Assembly (NCBI RefSeq): GCF_030272615.1
Contig: NC_081413.1
Coordinates: 329,186,802-329,250,801, forward strand
DNA length: 64,000 nt
Origin: Cryptomeria japonica
Taxonomy: Eukaryota; Streptophyta; Pinopsida; Cupressales; Cupressaceae
Direction: 5' to 3'
Position 1 is the stretch's first letter; each line of letters opens with the position of its first letter. The notes under the pieces are model-generated. The model worked only from the letters and a program-made list of their open reading frames with translations. It was not told the origin of the DNA and did no database searches. The translations under genes were made by a program, and so were the position numbers. Positions 23,346-33,880 of this stretch are shown piece after piece.

Positions 23346-24325
23346 GTCAATATTTTTGTCGCACTTTGTATGCGTGATATTTTAGTAATATATCATTGCT
23401 CTTTTGCCTTGAGATGAATATTTAGCATAACGCTTTTTCTTTTATATTTTCTTGCCTTGACTTGTAAGTAATGAAACCTACTTGGGTGTGACTATTACAA
23501 CGGTGCTAAAGTAGAATTTTAGATTTTTCACTAGTCATATGATCAACTAGGTGTCTCAAATGAATTAGAGATTTTGTTAATGTGTTTGAGATATAGCAAT
23601 TGATATATTTTGGGTTAACAAGTCTCAAATAGTGAAATCACTACGCAACCATAAGTAAAGCATCGTCATAGGGCAATATTGAAAATGTATGATCTTAGGA
23701 CCTCAAAGACTTCATGTCCGAATATCTAAGAAAGGAGAAGACCCTTGTTTCTCTTGAATGCAAACAGATGATAAACTTGGACAGTTGCCTTGATTTATTG
23801 TTGCTGCTAAATGCCATGGAATTTGTGAATGCGATGCATTTGAAAAAGAAACTATATGTGATGTAGTGCTTTGAATAAAATGAGATGCAATGCGGACAGT
23901 AAAACCTAAACTAACCCAATGCTTAGATATAATATCATTTAAGGTGCATGTTGTTCATAGGGTTAGGAAGTTTTGTGTAGGTAGTTCATTGGTCTTTGTT
24001 TGAAGAGTTGGATAAAGATGTCTTTTCCAATAGGATATAAGGACTCAACTAAGTGTACATATTCAACATCTCCAATGTTGATTTCTTTAGTTTTTAGATT
24101 TTTTCAATCATCAGAGGGAAATCCATCTTTGATACCCATGAATTCATCTATAACCTTATCATTTTCAAAGCAATCCAACTATGGTAGATTCTCTTGCTCC
24201 CATTCTATCAAGTGTGGGTGTGTGAGGCAAATAGATTCTGGTTTCGAAGTCACATTGGCATGTGAAAATGACACACATATGATCATTGATAAATTGTTCT
24301 CTGCAGTATGATCGGGATTGGTGAT

Positions 24326-25462
24326 TTAATTGATAAAGGGTTCATGCAAAAATTGTGTAGAGGGATTAGGATCATGAGGGTGACTAGGAGAAATGGTAAA
24401 TTCATTTGAGAGGGAATCTTGTGAGAGAAATGGAGGATTATGACATGGAAATGAAGGGATGGAGGGATCTTGATCAGGATTTGGAGAAATAATGGGATCT
24501 TGCTTAGAACATGAAGGTGAAGGATTACTTTGATCTTGACTTGGAAAGGGATTATTAGGAAGGATGGAATGGATGTCCTGATCTTGATTAGGATCTGGAT
24601 GTTGGATGGGACTTGAAAGGACACTTTGTTCTTGAGACAAAAGGGTATCATTATGAGTGGAATAGAAGAGAATGAGGGCATAATCACAAGACTCTTGATC
24701 GGTGGGATCTTGATCAAAAATTGGGTAGGATGGAAGGGTTTGTTTTTTATCTTTATTTGTTTCAGGACTCATTTCTTTTGACTTTGGATCATCCTCTTGA
24801 CACGGGGAAGGAGTTTGGATATGCATGGGAGATTTTTGGAATGTTTCAATACATTGGCCTGATGAAAAAGGATTTTGAATGGGACTCTCTATGATAGGAG
24901 AATATGATGTGATTGGATCTTGAATTTTTGAAGCATGGAAAGGACTAGCATCATGACTTGGATTAGATTGGATTTGTATTATGGATAGCCCTTGGGGGGT
25001 TGCATTATTGGATAAATATGGTGTGGGTTTCTCTTGTGTGACTTTAGGGGATGCTAAAATGGTGGATAAATATGGCTGATTTGGGCTTTGGTTGAAAGGG
25101 ATTTGATTTTGGTTGAAAGGAGTATGATTTTGGGCGAAAGAGGTTTGATTTTGGTTGAATGAATTTTGATTTGGACTTTGGTTGAAAGGGGTTTGATTTT
25201 GGTTGAAAGAGGTTTGAATGTTGGGTTGGTGTGAATTTTGATTTTAACTTTAGTTGAATGGGGTTTGATTTTGGTTGAAAGGGGTTTTATTTTGGTTGAA
25301 AGGGGTACTTTGAATGTTGGGTTGATGTGAATTTTGTTTTGGACTTTGGTTGAATGTGGTTTGATTATGGTTGAAAGGGGTTTGATTGTTGGGTTGATAT
25401 GAATTTTATTTTGGACTTTGGTTGAATGGGGTTTGATTTTGGTTGAAAGGGGTTTGATTGTT
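24326..25462 (-). pseudogene. Element B gag-like ORF, 3' part
   Basis: Continues the ORF that starts at 41765 and is cut by LINE-C. The first part (25462-25070) is a tandem peptide array of the form QTPFNQNQTPFNQSPNQN, repeated about eight times. A P/S/Q/D-rich tail follows and ends at a stop at 24326. The pieces at 41765-41415 and 25462-24326 join in frame once LINE-C and one 13-bp duplication are removed, giving about 495 codons. The N/Q-rich composition recalls the gag of the Gypsy element at the window start. No zinc knuckle or enzyme domain is visible. Probably a structural gag-like protein. Confidence 0.65.
25450..25462. repeat. Target-site duplication of LINE-C, left copy
   Basis: The 13-mer GGGTTTGATTGTT is exactly repeated at 41402-41414. 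The uninterrupted site equals a neighbouring unit of the repeat array (GGGTTTGATTGTTGGGTTG near 25379). Confidence 0.88.
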
Positions 25463-25881
25463 TTTGATATTAAAAGTAGCCAAAACAAGGGGTCTGACCG
25501 AGGAATAGAACAAAGAAATAGTGGCAAGCTAACTGTCAGCAGAACAACGACAAAATTACAACCCTCTTACTTTCCTCTATCAAAAACTATGATCATTCTA
25601 CGTAAGTTCAACAGATATATAAAAGTCTTAATAAACATTTTAAACATTTGCCACACAGGGCAATAGGTAGATAAGTTCAAATATAAACAAAAATTAAAAC
25701 TATCAGCCTAGAGGCTACTAGGACCGAACAAAAAACCAGACATCCGAGACATAGAAACAAACTATTTCTTTTTTCCATGGCTCCTCTTGGGGAGGAGCTT
25801 CCTAGACCATTCCTTGGTAAGGAATTTGAAAAGGGCCATGTAGTCATCGTCTTCCTTTCTTTTCTCTTTGGTAGAAATTTC
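25463..25881 (-). other. LINE-C 3' untranslated region
   Basis: Lies between the stop of ORF3 and the target duplication. No gene seen. It ends with TTTTAATATCAAAAA on the minus strand, a poor poly(A) remnant. Confidence 0.6.
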
Positions 25882-27117
25882 CTATAGGAGACACAAAGTG
25901 GTCATCGAGCAATGCATCATGTTCAAAGCAAACCTGGAGACGTCCTCCAGCTTGTTTTCCATTGCCTCCATTCTGCTGGTGATTTCCTGCACATTATCAA
26001 ACAAAACCTCCACTTTCTTACCCAACTCCACCAGGTTGTTGTCTTCTTCCTCCTTTATGCTTGTCATTTCCTCCACCACCATCATCTTCTCAAACCTGAG
26101 AGTCGGGGACGGAGAATTGGTCGGGGATTTGGGGCCGGCCTTCAAACTCATAGAATTTTTAGGGCTTTCAAAGGCATGGGTGGAGCTAATAGAGTGGGGG
26201 GTCAAGGTAGACTGAAACAGGGCCACATTATCAGAGGGTATGGAATTCCTAGTTTTATGGGAAGAGGAGGGGTCTCTTAGCAATTTTTCAAGGGGTTTGG
26301 AGGCTAGTCTCATAGAACAACAGGGGGTGTTGGCCTCATAAGTAATTTCCATATCGGAATCAATCTCCTGGATTCTAACTTTCTTAGGGGTTCTAACATC
26401 CTCAGGAGGGCGCTTTTTATTTTTCTTACTGCAGGAGTCAATTTCAGGAAGCCAAGGAGGGCTTGTATTGGGTTTAATGGTAGCAATAGCTAGGGGATGA
26501 TTTTCAGCCACATTCTAGATGGAGATAGTTTGGGGAGGGTAAAGGGCCAGGTGGAAGTTGTAGAGATGAAGGATGAGGCCTTGGTGCAGAATGGGGAAGT
26601 CTTTTCCTTTTTTCTTGGCCTCGACAATATCTTTAACATTTGAATCCAACGAATGAAGCAAGAAAAATAGAATGGAGATTTAATCCTTGTTTCTAATGTG
26701 GTTAAGGAACAGGAGGTGGTAATAGTAAAATATTCCATACCTTCCCTCCAGAGTGAATTATTTTATAATAATATAGCAGACCTCATCCCACGGTGGCGGA
26801 AGCTCCTTCTGGTTGAAGCTGCTCGCCCTCTTCACCGGGTTTTCACCTTCGCGAAAAAAATGGTTCAGACTGGTGGTATCTGAAATGCGGCTCTATTTCT
26901 TCCATTTCCTCCCCTCCATAGAAAGACCCATCACTTGAGCAATTAATTCTTCATTTATTTTGATGGAGATACTCCCCATGGTAACCCTTCTATCGTTCTC
27001 TTTCATTCTTTCCATAAATTTGTTGATCCTGCCTTCCAAATAGACAAACCACATCGCCAAGTTAGCTTTAAAATCATCAGTTTTGTCACGTTCTAGTCTT
27101 ATCCTATCACCCCCCAT
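25882..27117 (-). pseudogene. LINE-C ORF3, unusual extra ORF of 411 codons
   Basis: One frame from an ATG at 27117 (context GGCCATGGGG) to 25882, with stops near 26893, 26761, 26683 and 26514. The N-terminal half is globular: WFVYLEGRINKFMERM, then ISIKINEELIAQVMGLSMEG, then WDEVCYIIIK, FTLEGRYGIFYYYH, LLNH-like and LHQGLILHLYNFHLALYP blocks. The C-terminal half (from about 26511) is charged and disordered (KKNKKRPPEDVRTPKKVR), with a final coiled-coil-like segment (LVELGKKVEVLFDNVQEI). It lies after the RNase H and inside the target duplications, so it belongs to the LINE unless a further insertion is hidden. The plan matches ORF2 of element D. I do not know its function. Confidence 0.7.
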
Positions 27118-27566
27118 GGCCGTTTCCTCTAGCTTAGCAGAGCAGAGAAGAAACAGGGTAGCAGAAACACAAAGCTAAACCAGAGCAAGAGCAAAGTTGT
27201 GATAAAAACTTAGCCAATCTTGAGATAAAATCACGCAATAAATGGTATGATTATTGAAAATTGTGCCTAAGTAGATATTGCATTCATGAAATCTACTATA
27301 CTTGTGTGAACCCTCAATCTAGCCAATGAAATTTGACCTATCCCAGTTGTCATCTTTATCACCACCAATAAACTCCATCCAGATGATAATTAGGAAATTA
27401 TCATTCCTGATATTTGTACTATCATCATTATTAAACCCCTTTTGAAGGTGATGACAAGGCCACCCGTGGCTACGTGGCAGACCGAACCCATGATGGGCAG
27501 GTTTCCCGTCTAAATTTAAAATTTGAAAATTGGCTCTCTTCATCTAGTAATAGTTATATGGGTTCA
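27118..27566 (-). other. LINE-C spacer between RNase H and ORF3
   Basis: No recognised gene. A 74-codon minus-strand frame at 27319-27543 has no familiar motif. The leader just before the ORF3 ATG is T/C-rich. Confidence 0.5.
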
Positions 27567-28060
27567 TCATTGGATTTGGTTTTTTTCAGTCTTCAAGATC
27601 ACCTTGGTGATTATTGGCAAAAAATTGGGGTTCCTCCAACATTGTAAGCCGTTCTGCAGCCTTCCCACTGTTGCCATAGAGTCCACAGTAGCATTCCCTT
27701 CTCTGAAGATATGGCGGATGGTGAAGCCATCAAGGATAGTCAGAAGCATCCAAGCATCCCTCAAAATGGAATCCACTTTCCAACCGGTAGAAAATCTAGC
27801 ACTCACCACTTCCACAATGATCTGTGAGTCACCTTCAATTTCTATATGTTTAATGCCAATGGATGTGGCAAATCTCAGAGCCCATAGGAGTGCCATTCCC
27901 TTAGCTGGAGTGATGGTATGGTTCTTTAGGTTGCTCGCGTAAGTTGCAACAATATTCCCCAAGTGGTCACGGATGACTCCACCACCAGCTTGGCAAGCAT
28001 TTTGGGCAGACCCATCAAAGTTTAGTTTATACCAATGGGATTTTGGGGCTAACCATTTGG
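27567..28060 (-). pseudogene. LINE-C RNase H domain, catalytic Glu replaced
   Basis: Blocks WYKLNFDGSA (about 27990-28027), GGGVIRDHLGNIVATYA, EIEGDSQIIVEVV (about 27800-27840), and GNATVDSMA (about 27690) identify an RVT_3-type RNase H at the C terminus of ORF2. The Asp residues of FDGS, EGDS and TVDS are present. The Glu expected in the AE-x-x-AL position is Lys (PAKGMALLWAL). The frame is open from 27962 to 27567. This domain occurs in many plant L1 elements. Confidence 0.85.
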
Positions 28061-28159
28061 TCTTTTTCCTTTTGATTTTTTCACTATTGTTGAAGACTTC
28101 AAACTTTGGGGGGAGTTTCTAAAGTTTGGCAATTTTTTTTCCATCAGATTAGGAGGATT

Positions 28160-28176
28160 GGGGGGGGGGGGGGGGG
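28160..28176. repeat. Poly-G run of 17
   Basis: Homopolymer inside the decayed LINE-C ORF2, which shifts the local frame. Length may be affected by sequencing or assembly. Confidence 0.9.
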
Positions 28177-28239
28177 TTCCACTTAGTCACATATATATTA
28201 TCTAAAATCATTTTGAGATAATTGTAGAGGACTCTATCT

Positions 28240-30851
28240 GGGGGGGGCTTCAACATCTTTGAAAAATTCTATTGTTTCTTTCTTTCTAGACCCCCAGCAG
28301 ATGTGCGGCGGCAGGATCTGCCTCCATAATTGGAGTATTAGGGGTTGGTGGGAGGGGGGAGTCCATCCAATAACAAACTGATTAATGCTATTTTGAAAAA
28401 CCCATTGCAGACCACATTTTTCAAGGGTACTGTTCCACAAGTGTCCAATGAAGGGGCAGTGGATGAAAAGGTGGTCAATTGTTTCCTCTTCATCTTTACA
28501 AAGAATGCATCTATTGGAAAGTTGGAAACCCCTCCTTTTTATAATTTTCCTTAGTTAATATTTTTCCATGCCTTAGGGACCACCAAAAGAAGTTGACTTT
28601 AGGGATTAGTTGTGAGTTCCATAGCTTCCTCCAACACTCAACATCGTCGGTGGATCTCAGGAGCTGTTTGTAAGTAGACTTGACCGAGAAAGCCCTTGAC
28701 TGGGTCCCCTTCCAAATGAATCTATCTTCCTGAGGAGCTAGGGGAATTCTACATTCCAGTATAAGATCCTGCAGTTCCAGAGCAATGGGTAACAGGTTGG
28801 GCCGATTAGAGAAGAACTGAGAAATGTTCTTCCATTTTCCTCTTCTTGGTTCCATATAATCAGCAATGTAATCCCCCAGGTGCTCCTTCAGATGATACAT
28901 AATTTGGTGGAAATGAGTGTCTGCCAGAGGTTTGTTTTCCACCCAAGAGTCTTCCCAGAACCTAATCTTTCTACCATTTCCAATCTGCCATTTCAGTCCT
29001 TCTCTGATAACCTGTCTTCTTTTCAGGATGTTATTCCATATTTTAGACCCCTGAGGAAGGTCTCCCGTATTCAAGTTACAATAAAATTTCTCCATTTCTA
29101 GATACTTGGCTCTGATAATGTTACACCATATCACCTCACCTTTAGCTAGGGTCCATCCCACTTTTGCAATTAAAGCCTTATTCAAGGCATTTATCTTTCT
29201 GATGCCAAGTCCTCCCATGGATTTGGGTAAGCAAACAGTGTCCCAATTTACTAGAGCGAGGCGTCTTTTTACCTCCATACCCATCCATAGGAAGGTTCTT
29301 TTGATTTTCTCAAGTTTCCTCCCCATAGCACTAGATAGTTTGAACAAGGAAAGGAAGTACACCGGGATGCCCTGAAGGGAAGCAACAAGGAGTTGAAGCT
29401 TGCCCGCACTGCTAAGGAATTTCCCTTTCCAACCAACAATTTTCCTTTGTATCCTCTCAAGGATAGTATTCCAGAAAGCAGGGGTGACTTCTTTAACAGT
29501 GAGGGGGAGACCCAGTAAGTCCCCAGAAGAGCAGTAGTCTTACACCCCAATATAGAGAGGATTTTAAGAAGAAGGTCATCAGGGGTGTTGAAGAAGAAGA
29601 GATTACTCTTATCATAATTGATACATTGCCCTGATGCCTTGGCATAATCCGCCAGTGAATTCTTCCATAGTTTGGCCTCAATTACAGATGACATACCAAA
29701 TAGAAAGGTGTCATCAACAAATTGTTGGATGACTGAGGGGGATCGTAGAAGAAATTTTGAATCCCTGCAGTCTGTCATTGATCATCATATCAGCCACATT
29801 TCTAATCAACACTTCAACAATCATGATGAAAAGATAAGGTGATAGAGGGTCTCCTTGTCGAATACCTTTTTTAGCCTTAAAACAGCCCCTAGGGGTCCCA
29901 TTGATCAAGACCAAGAATTGGACCATAGTAACACATTCCCGAATCATATCAACAACCTTTTGATTAAAGCCCAGTTTTGAAAGAGTTTTAAATAAAAAAC
30001 ACCAGTTGACTTTATCATAAGCTTTTGAAATTTCAAGCTTTAAAGCCATACCTGGGATTCTACTCCTGTCCATGGAGTGGATTATTTTGTGAGTGGCAAT
30101 GGCAGCATCCAGAATTTGGCGACCAGGGACAAAACCTTTCTGGGAAGGACTAATGAAATTTTCCAAAAGGGGCTTGATTATATTCACAAGGACCTTGGAA
30201 ATTATTTTGTAGATAGAATTGCAGAGGCTTATGGGTCGAAAGTCCTACATGCAATTGGGGTTTGATGACTTAGGGACAAGAACAATGTAGGTGTTATTCA
30301 GTTTTTTCAGTAATTTCCCAGTCTTGAATAAGTCTTTCACTGCTTAGTGACATCATAATTAATGATGTCCCAATACTCCTGGAAAAACGTCGAGGGGAAG
30401 CCATTTGAGCTCGGGGTCTTGAAAGCACCAATCACAAAGACCGCCATAAATACCTCCTCTAAGGAGATAGGAGTAAGGAGCTGACATTTATCCTCCTCCC
30501 CAATGGCATTAAGGATATTACTGAAAAGACTATTCTGGAGAGACACATTGCTCCTTCCAGACTCAGTATACATTCTGATGAAGAAGTCAGTGACATTTTG
30601 GCCAATTAGGGATTCTCCAGTGATCTCCTGATTTGAGTCATCCTTTAGACTTTTGATAAAGTTTTTCCGTTTATGGATGCTCATCGAGCAGTGGAAGAAG
30701 GATGAGTTTTTGTCCCCCTCTTTCAGCCACTAAATTTTGGATCTTTGTTTCCAGTATATTTCCTCCTTAGAGAGGATTTTCTTCCAATTCTTATGACATT
30801 CATCTTCCTCCACTAGCATAGAGTGAGGGGGGTCACCTACTGCCATATTGC
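28240..30851 (-). pseudogene. LINE-C ORF2, reverse transcriptase and zf-RVT portion
   Basis: Starts at the border of element D with MAVGDPPHSM, then EEIYWKQRSKI and WLKEGDKNSSFFH (pre-RT), then RT blocks KGFVPGRQILDA, LEISKAYDKVNW (about 30007-30042), GIRQGDPLSPYLF (about 29840-29878), and the catalytic FVDDTFLFG (about 29700), where Ala of FADD is Val but both Asp remain. Thumb blocks follow: KIKRTFLWMG, GGLGIRKINALNKALIAK, FWEDSWV. The zf-RVT region has AFSVKSTYKQL, WNSQLIPKVNFFWW, and RCILCKDEEETIDHLFIHCPF after a frameshift near 28512. Several frame changes break the ORF. Active relatives reverse-transcribe at a nicked target. Confidence 0.92.
30847..30851. repeat. Target-site duplication of element D, left copy
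   Basis: ATTGC here and ATTGA at 38763-38767 match at four of five bases. Removing D plus one copy restores the LINE-C frame exactly (QIN|MAVGD), which supports the 5-bp assignment. Confidence 0.8.
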
Positions 30852-32001
30852 TGTTACTACTTATCAAATTGCCATTAGTTTTTGTATACAAAGTCATACT
30901 ATATATTCTAGTCGGTTAGCACCACTGAATCATGCAGTCGGTACACATAGAGAAGTCGGTATGCACAGTCTAGTCGGTTACAAAGAAAAACAGTCACAGA
31001 ATGCAGTATACACCGAGCTATCTACCAAGTATCTTTTTGAGACTACCGAGCAGCAAAGATGACACACCGAGTTAACATACACCGAGTGAAACGTGTTACC
31101 AGATACATTGAACCTGGACATGAATATGAAAATGTGTTACAAGATTGAGGCACATCTAACCATTATTACATTGGAAATTGCACTAGAAGATTGTGTATGA
31201 TTTTAAGGACAATCTAACCAATGAAATATTTTGTTTAGTTATTCATTCGAGGAATCTTGTTTGTAAGATCGAAGCAATGAATTGGATCACCATTTTAAGA
31301 AGATCTATTTATACAGCATTAGTGAAGTGTATGTATGCATGAAAGAAGACTGTTATAGAGACACAGAGGTCACCGAGAAAGTTTTTCAGAGAACAGTCGA
31401 AGAACAGAGTAAACAAAAGGGTTTACCGAGTTACTATATGGGTTACCGGGGTATGCTATAAGCAAGGTAATCTATTCTGAGCACATAGAATCTACTATAA
31501 CATTTCAGATGTAAAGTTGCAGATATTTGTAATAATTTTATTGTAATATTGCGAAGTTGAAAGAGAAACCTTTAACAGGGTAAAAGACTCTAATCAAGTC
31601 TATAAATTGTAAAGCCTCTAACCAGGTGCAACATTCAGAATAAATGTTGTAAAATCCTTTAGCAAGGTAGATCTAATAGATCTTGTTACTCCTAATAGGG
31701 TAAGCTATCAAAAATAGCTAAATGTAGCTCTAACCAAGCATTCTTTATTATTGCAGTAGTGAAGTTGTGGGTGCCATCCCCATCGCAGTTTTTCTCTCTA
31801 ACCAAGAGTTTTTGCGTAACCAAAATATATGTGTTATGGAGTGAATCATGTATGATTGTTATATATTTGTTTTAACTTTATTTTATGTTACTGCACTATT
31901 CTGTTTATGCATAACAGTAAGGTTATTATTCAAGAAAAGTTTTGGAGTACTGATTCACCCCTCCCCTCTCAGTACATTAGCTTTCCATATTGGGCCTAAC
32001 A
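30852..32001 (+). repeat. 5' LTR of element D (1150 bp)
   Basis: Runs from TGTTACTACTTATC to GGGCCTAACA. It aligns end to end with 37614-38762, with 12 differences in the first ~180 bases and about 34 in the next ~590 by hand count, mostly transitions. Rich in TCGGT and ACCGAG words in both orientations. Confidence 0.95.
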
Positions 32002-32003
32002 AT

Positions 32004-32015
32004 TGGTATCAGAGC
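32004..32015 (+). promoter_or_regulatory. Primer-binding site of element D
   Basis: TGGTATCAGAGC, two bases after the 5' LTR, complementary to the 3' end of plant initiator Met tRNA. Confidence 0.93.
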
Positions 32016-32063
32016 AAGAATCTTGGAAAAGGGTTTAACTACCTAAAGATAAATATCTTATCA

Positions 32064-33353
32064 ATGGAAGGCTATAAACAATCTTGGAGGATTGTGTATC
32101 TGCAAGAAGAGCTGGATCATGCAAATCAGGTGATTGCAGACATGCAAAGGCAAATGCAAAAATCTCTGAAAGTAAGAAGAAGATTATCTGATGACTTGCA
32201 GGATTCTCAAGAGTTAGTGGAACAAATTGAGACATCATCTGAGAATAGTATATCTGAAGAAATTGAAGAAATGATTGGAGTGTTGAAAGAAAAGAACAAA
32301 GCATTGGCTGATCAACTAAAAGAAATGAAAAGAGAACATGAACATTCTAGCACACAGATGACTGAAAATCTAGATGCATTAAGGACAACAGAGGATAAAG
32401 CAAGAGATCTACAAAGAGAGAAACAACAACTTGAAGTCTTAGTATCTGATAAGAATGATGAGATCATGAGGTTAACTAGGATTCAACAAAATATGACAGA
32501 TCAACTAGGTTATGCACATCATGAAGCAATTATGAAGGATGATGAAAATCAAGCATTAAAACTTGAAGTATCAAGGTTGACCAATGAACTTGAAACAGAG
32601 AAGAAATCCAAAGAAACATTGAAGAAAAGTTATGAAGCATAAAAAAAAAAATCTACTGAGAAAGGAATTCATACTCTTGAGAGAGGAGAATCATCAAAGC
32701 AAGTTGAAAACAGGAATAACATCAAAAGAAAGAAGCCTATTTGTTACTACTATGGAAATCAAGGTCATACTGCCAACATATGCCAAATCAGAAAAGGTAA
32801 GCAACCGAATATCACTAAGTCAAATGGTTATTGTTACAATTGCAATAAATATGGTCATACATCTAATCAATGTAGGACAAAGTCTGTTAACAATTATCAG
32901 AAGGCAAAATTCAAAGGGTTTTGTAAAAATTGCAATAGATATGGACATAGTACCAAGAAGTGTTGGCTTAAGCAAAATAACTACATGTGGTCTGCACACC
33001 GAGCAAACACTAGAGGTTACCAAACTCACACAGATCCTTACTAACAATATGCAGCAGTAATATGGGACTACAATACAAGGATATGGTGCAAATGTTGTTG
33101 AAGATGTGGACATATAAGTGCCAACTGTTTTATAAGGTTTGGAATGAACAATCAAAGATCATGGAGAAATCCTGGTATGGCATGTTTTCATTGTCACAAA
33201 GTTGGACATTTAGCTGGAGATTGCAGAGATCAACCTAGAGGAGACACTGAAGAGATAAAAGAAAAATTAAAGATGATTTGGAAAAAGAAGGAAATTGTGT
33301 TAAATGAAGAAAGCACCTTACCGACCGAGTTAGGTGCACCTGTTCCAAATTAA
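32064..33353 (+). pseudogene. Element D gag-like protein: coiled coil plus five CCHC knuckles
   Basis: A single frame from ATG 32064 (first ATG after the primer site, MEGYKQSW) to 33353, 430 codons, with only three stops (32640 TAA in an A-run, 33042 TAA, 33099 TGA). Residues 10-190 are strongly heptad-like and charged, suggesting a long coiled coil. Five CCHC zinc knuckles then follow: CYYYGNQGHTANIC (about 32740, one Cys replaced by Tyr), CYNCNKYGHTSNQC, CKNCNRYGHSTKKC, one spanning the TGA (about 33087), and CFHCHKVGHLAGDC (about 33182). Copia gag normally has one knuckle and a different N-terminal domain. The likely role is RNA binding and particle assembly. Confidence 0.88.
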
Positions 33354-33880
33354 TCAGCAAAGGTATGAAGGGACTGCATTCTCTAAAGGTTAAAATCATA
33401 ACAGTTCCTATTCTATTATGTACTAAATCCAAAATCTGCATAGTTAAGATGCATTAGTAAGTTTGAAATTCTATCAAAAGTACTTTACAAGAAACTTGTC
33501 AAGTCGGTGAATACAGGAAGCCTGCCAAGTCGGTAAATGAAGGAAATTTGGTTACTTGGTTAAAACGAAAAAAAAGGGAGTAAATCGGTTAAAGGTAAAC
33601 CGAGTGCATTTAATGTTTTGACCTAACCCGCATGGAGCCCGATAAGGTATTTTCACGGTCATTTACATTCACCAAGTTTTCAAGAGAGCAAAGCAGAGCG
33701 AATCAAGGCGATCAAACCTCATTCAAAGCGAATCCAAGGTATTTACACAAATCTCATCACACTGTTAAGCTAGTTTACCGATCTTGTCAAATTACTATTA
33801 TCTACTGAGTGTGAAGTGTCTGCCATTTGTAAACCATCAAACCCTAAGGATAGTTTGCTAGTTTTATCTGAAATTTACAA
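33354..33880 (+). other. Element D spacer between gag-like ORF and ORF2
   Basis: No gene seen. Contains TCGGT/ACCGAG words like the LTR and a GC-richer patch near 33690-33735. There is no trace of RT, protease or integrase. Confidence 0.6.

Larger units (their letters stand above)
21371..24325 (-). other. Element B 3' non-coding region
   Basis: No supported gene. It contains T-rich tandem repeats (22380-22800) and the conserved module (23221-23345). The remainder is AT-rich unique-looking sequence. Confidence 0.6.

Noticed and set aside
24283-24717. 144-codon minus-strand ORF overlapping the element B ORF
   Set aside because: It is a shifted frame of the P/S/Q/D-rich tail; the frame ending at 24326 continues the N/Q repeat coding.
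25868-26280. Plus-strand ORFs of 115 and 122 codons
   Set aside because: They are antisense to LINE-C ORF3, whose minus-strand frame extends over a much longer consistent domain plan.
28160-28176. Poly-G run as a quadruplex regulatory element
   Set aside because: A single homopolymer inside a dead LINE ORF, with no evidence for function. It may also be a sequencing artefact.
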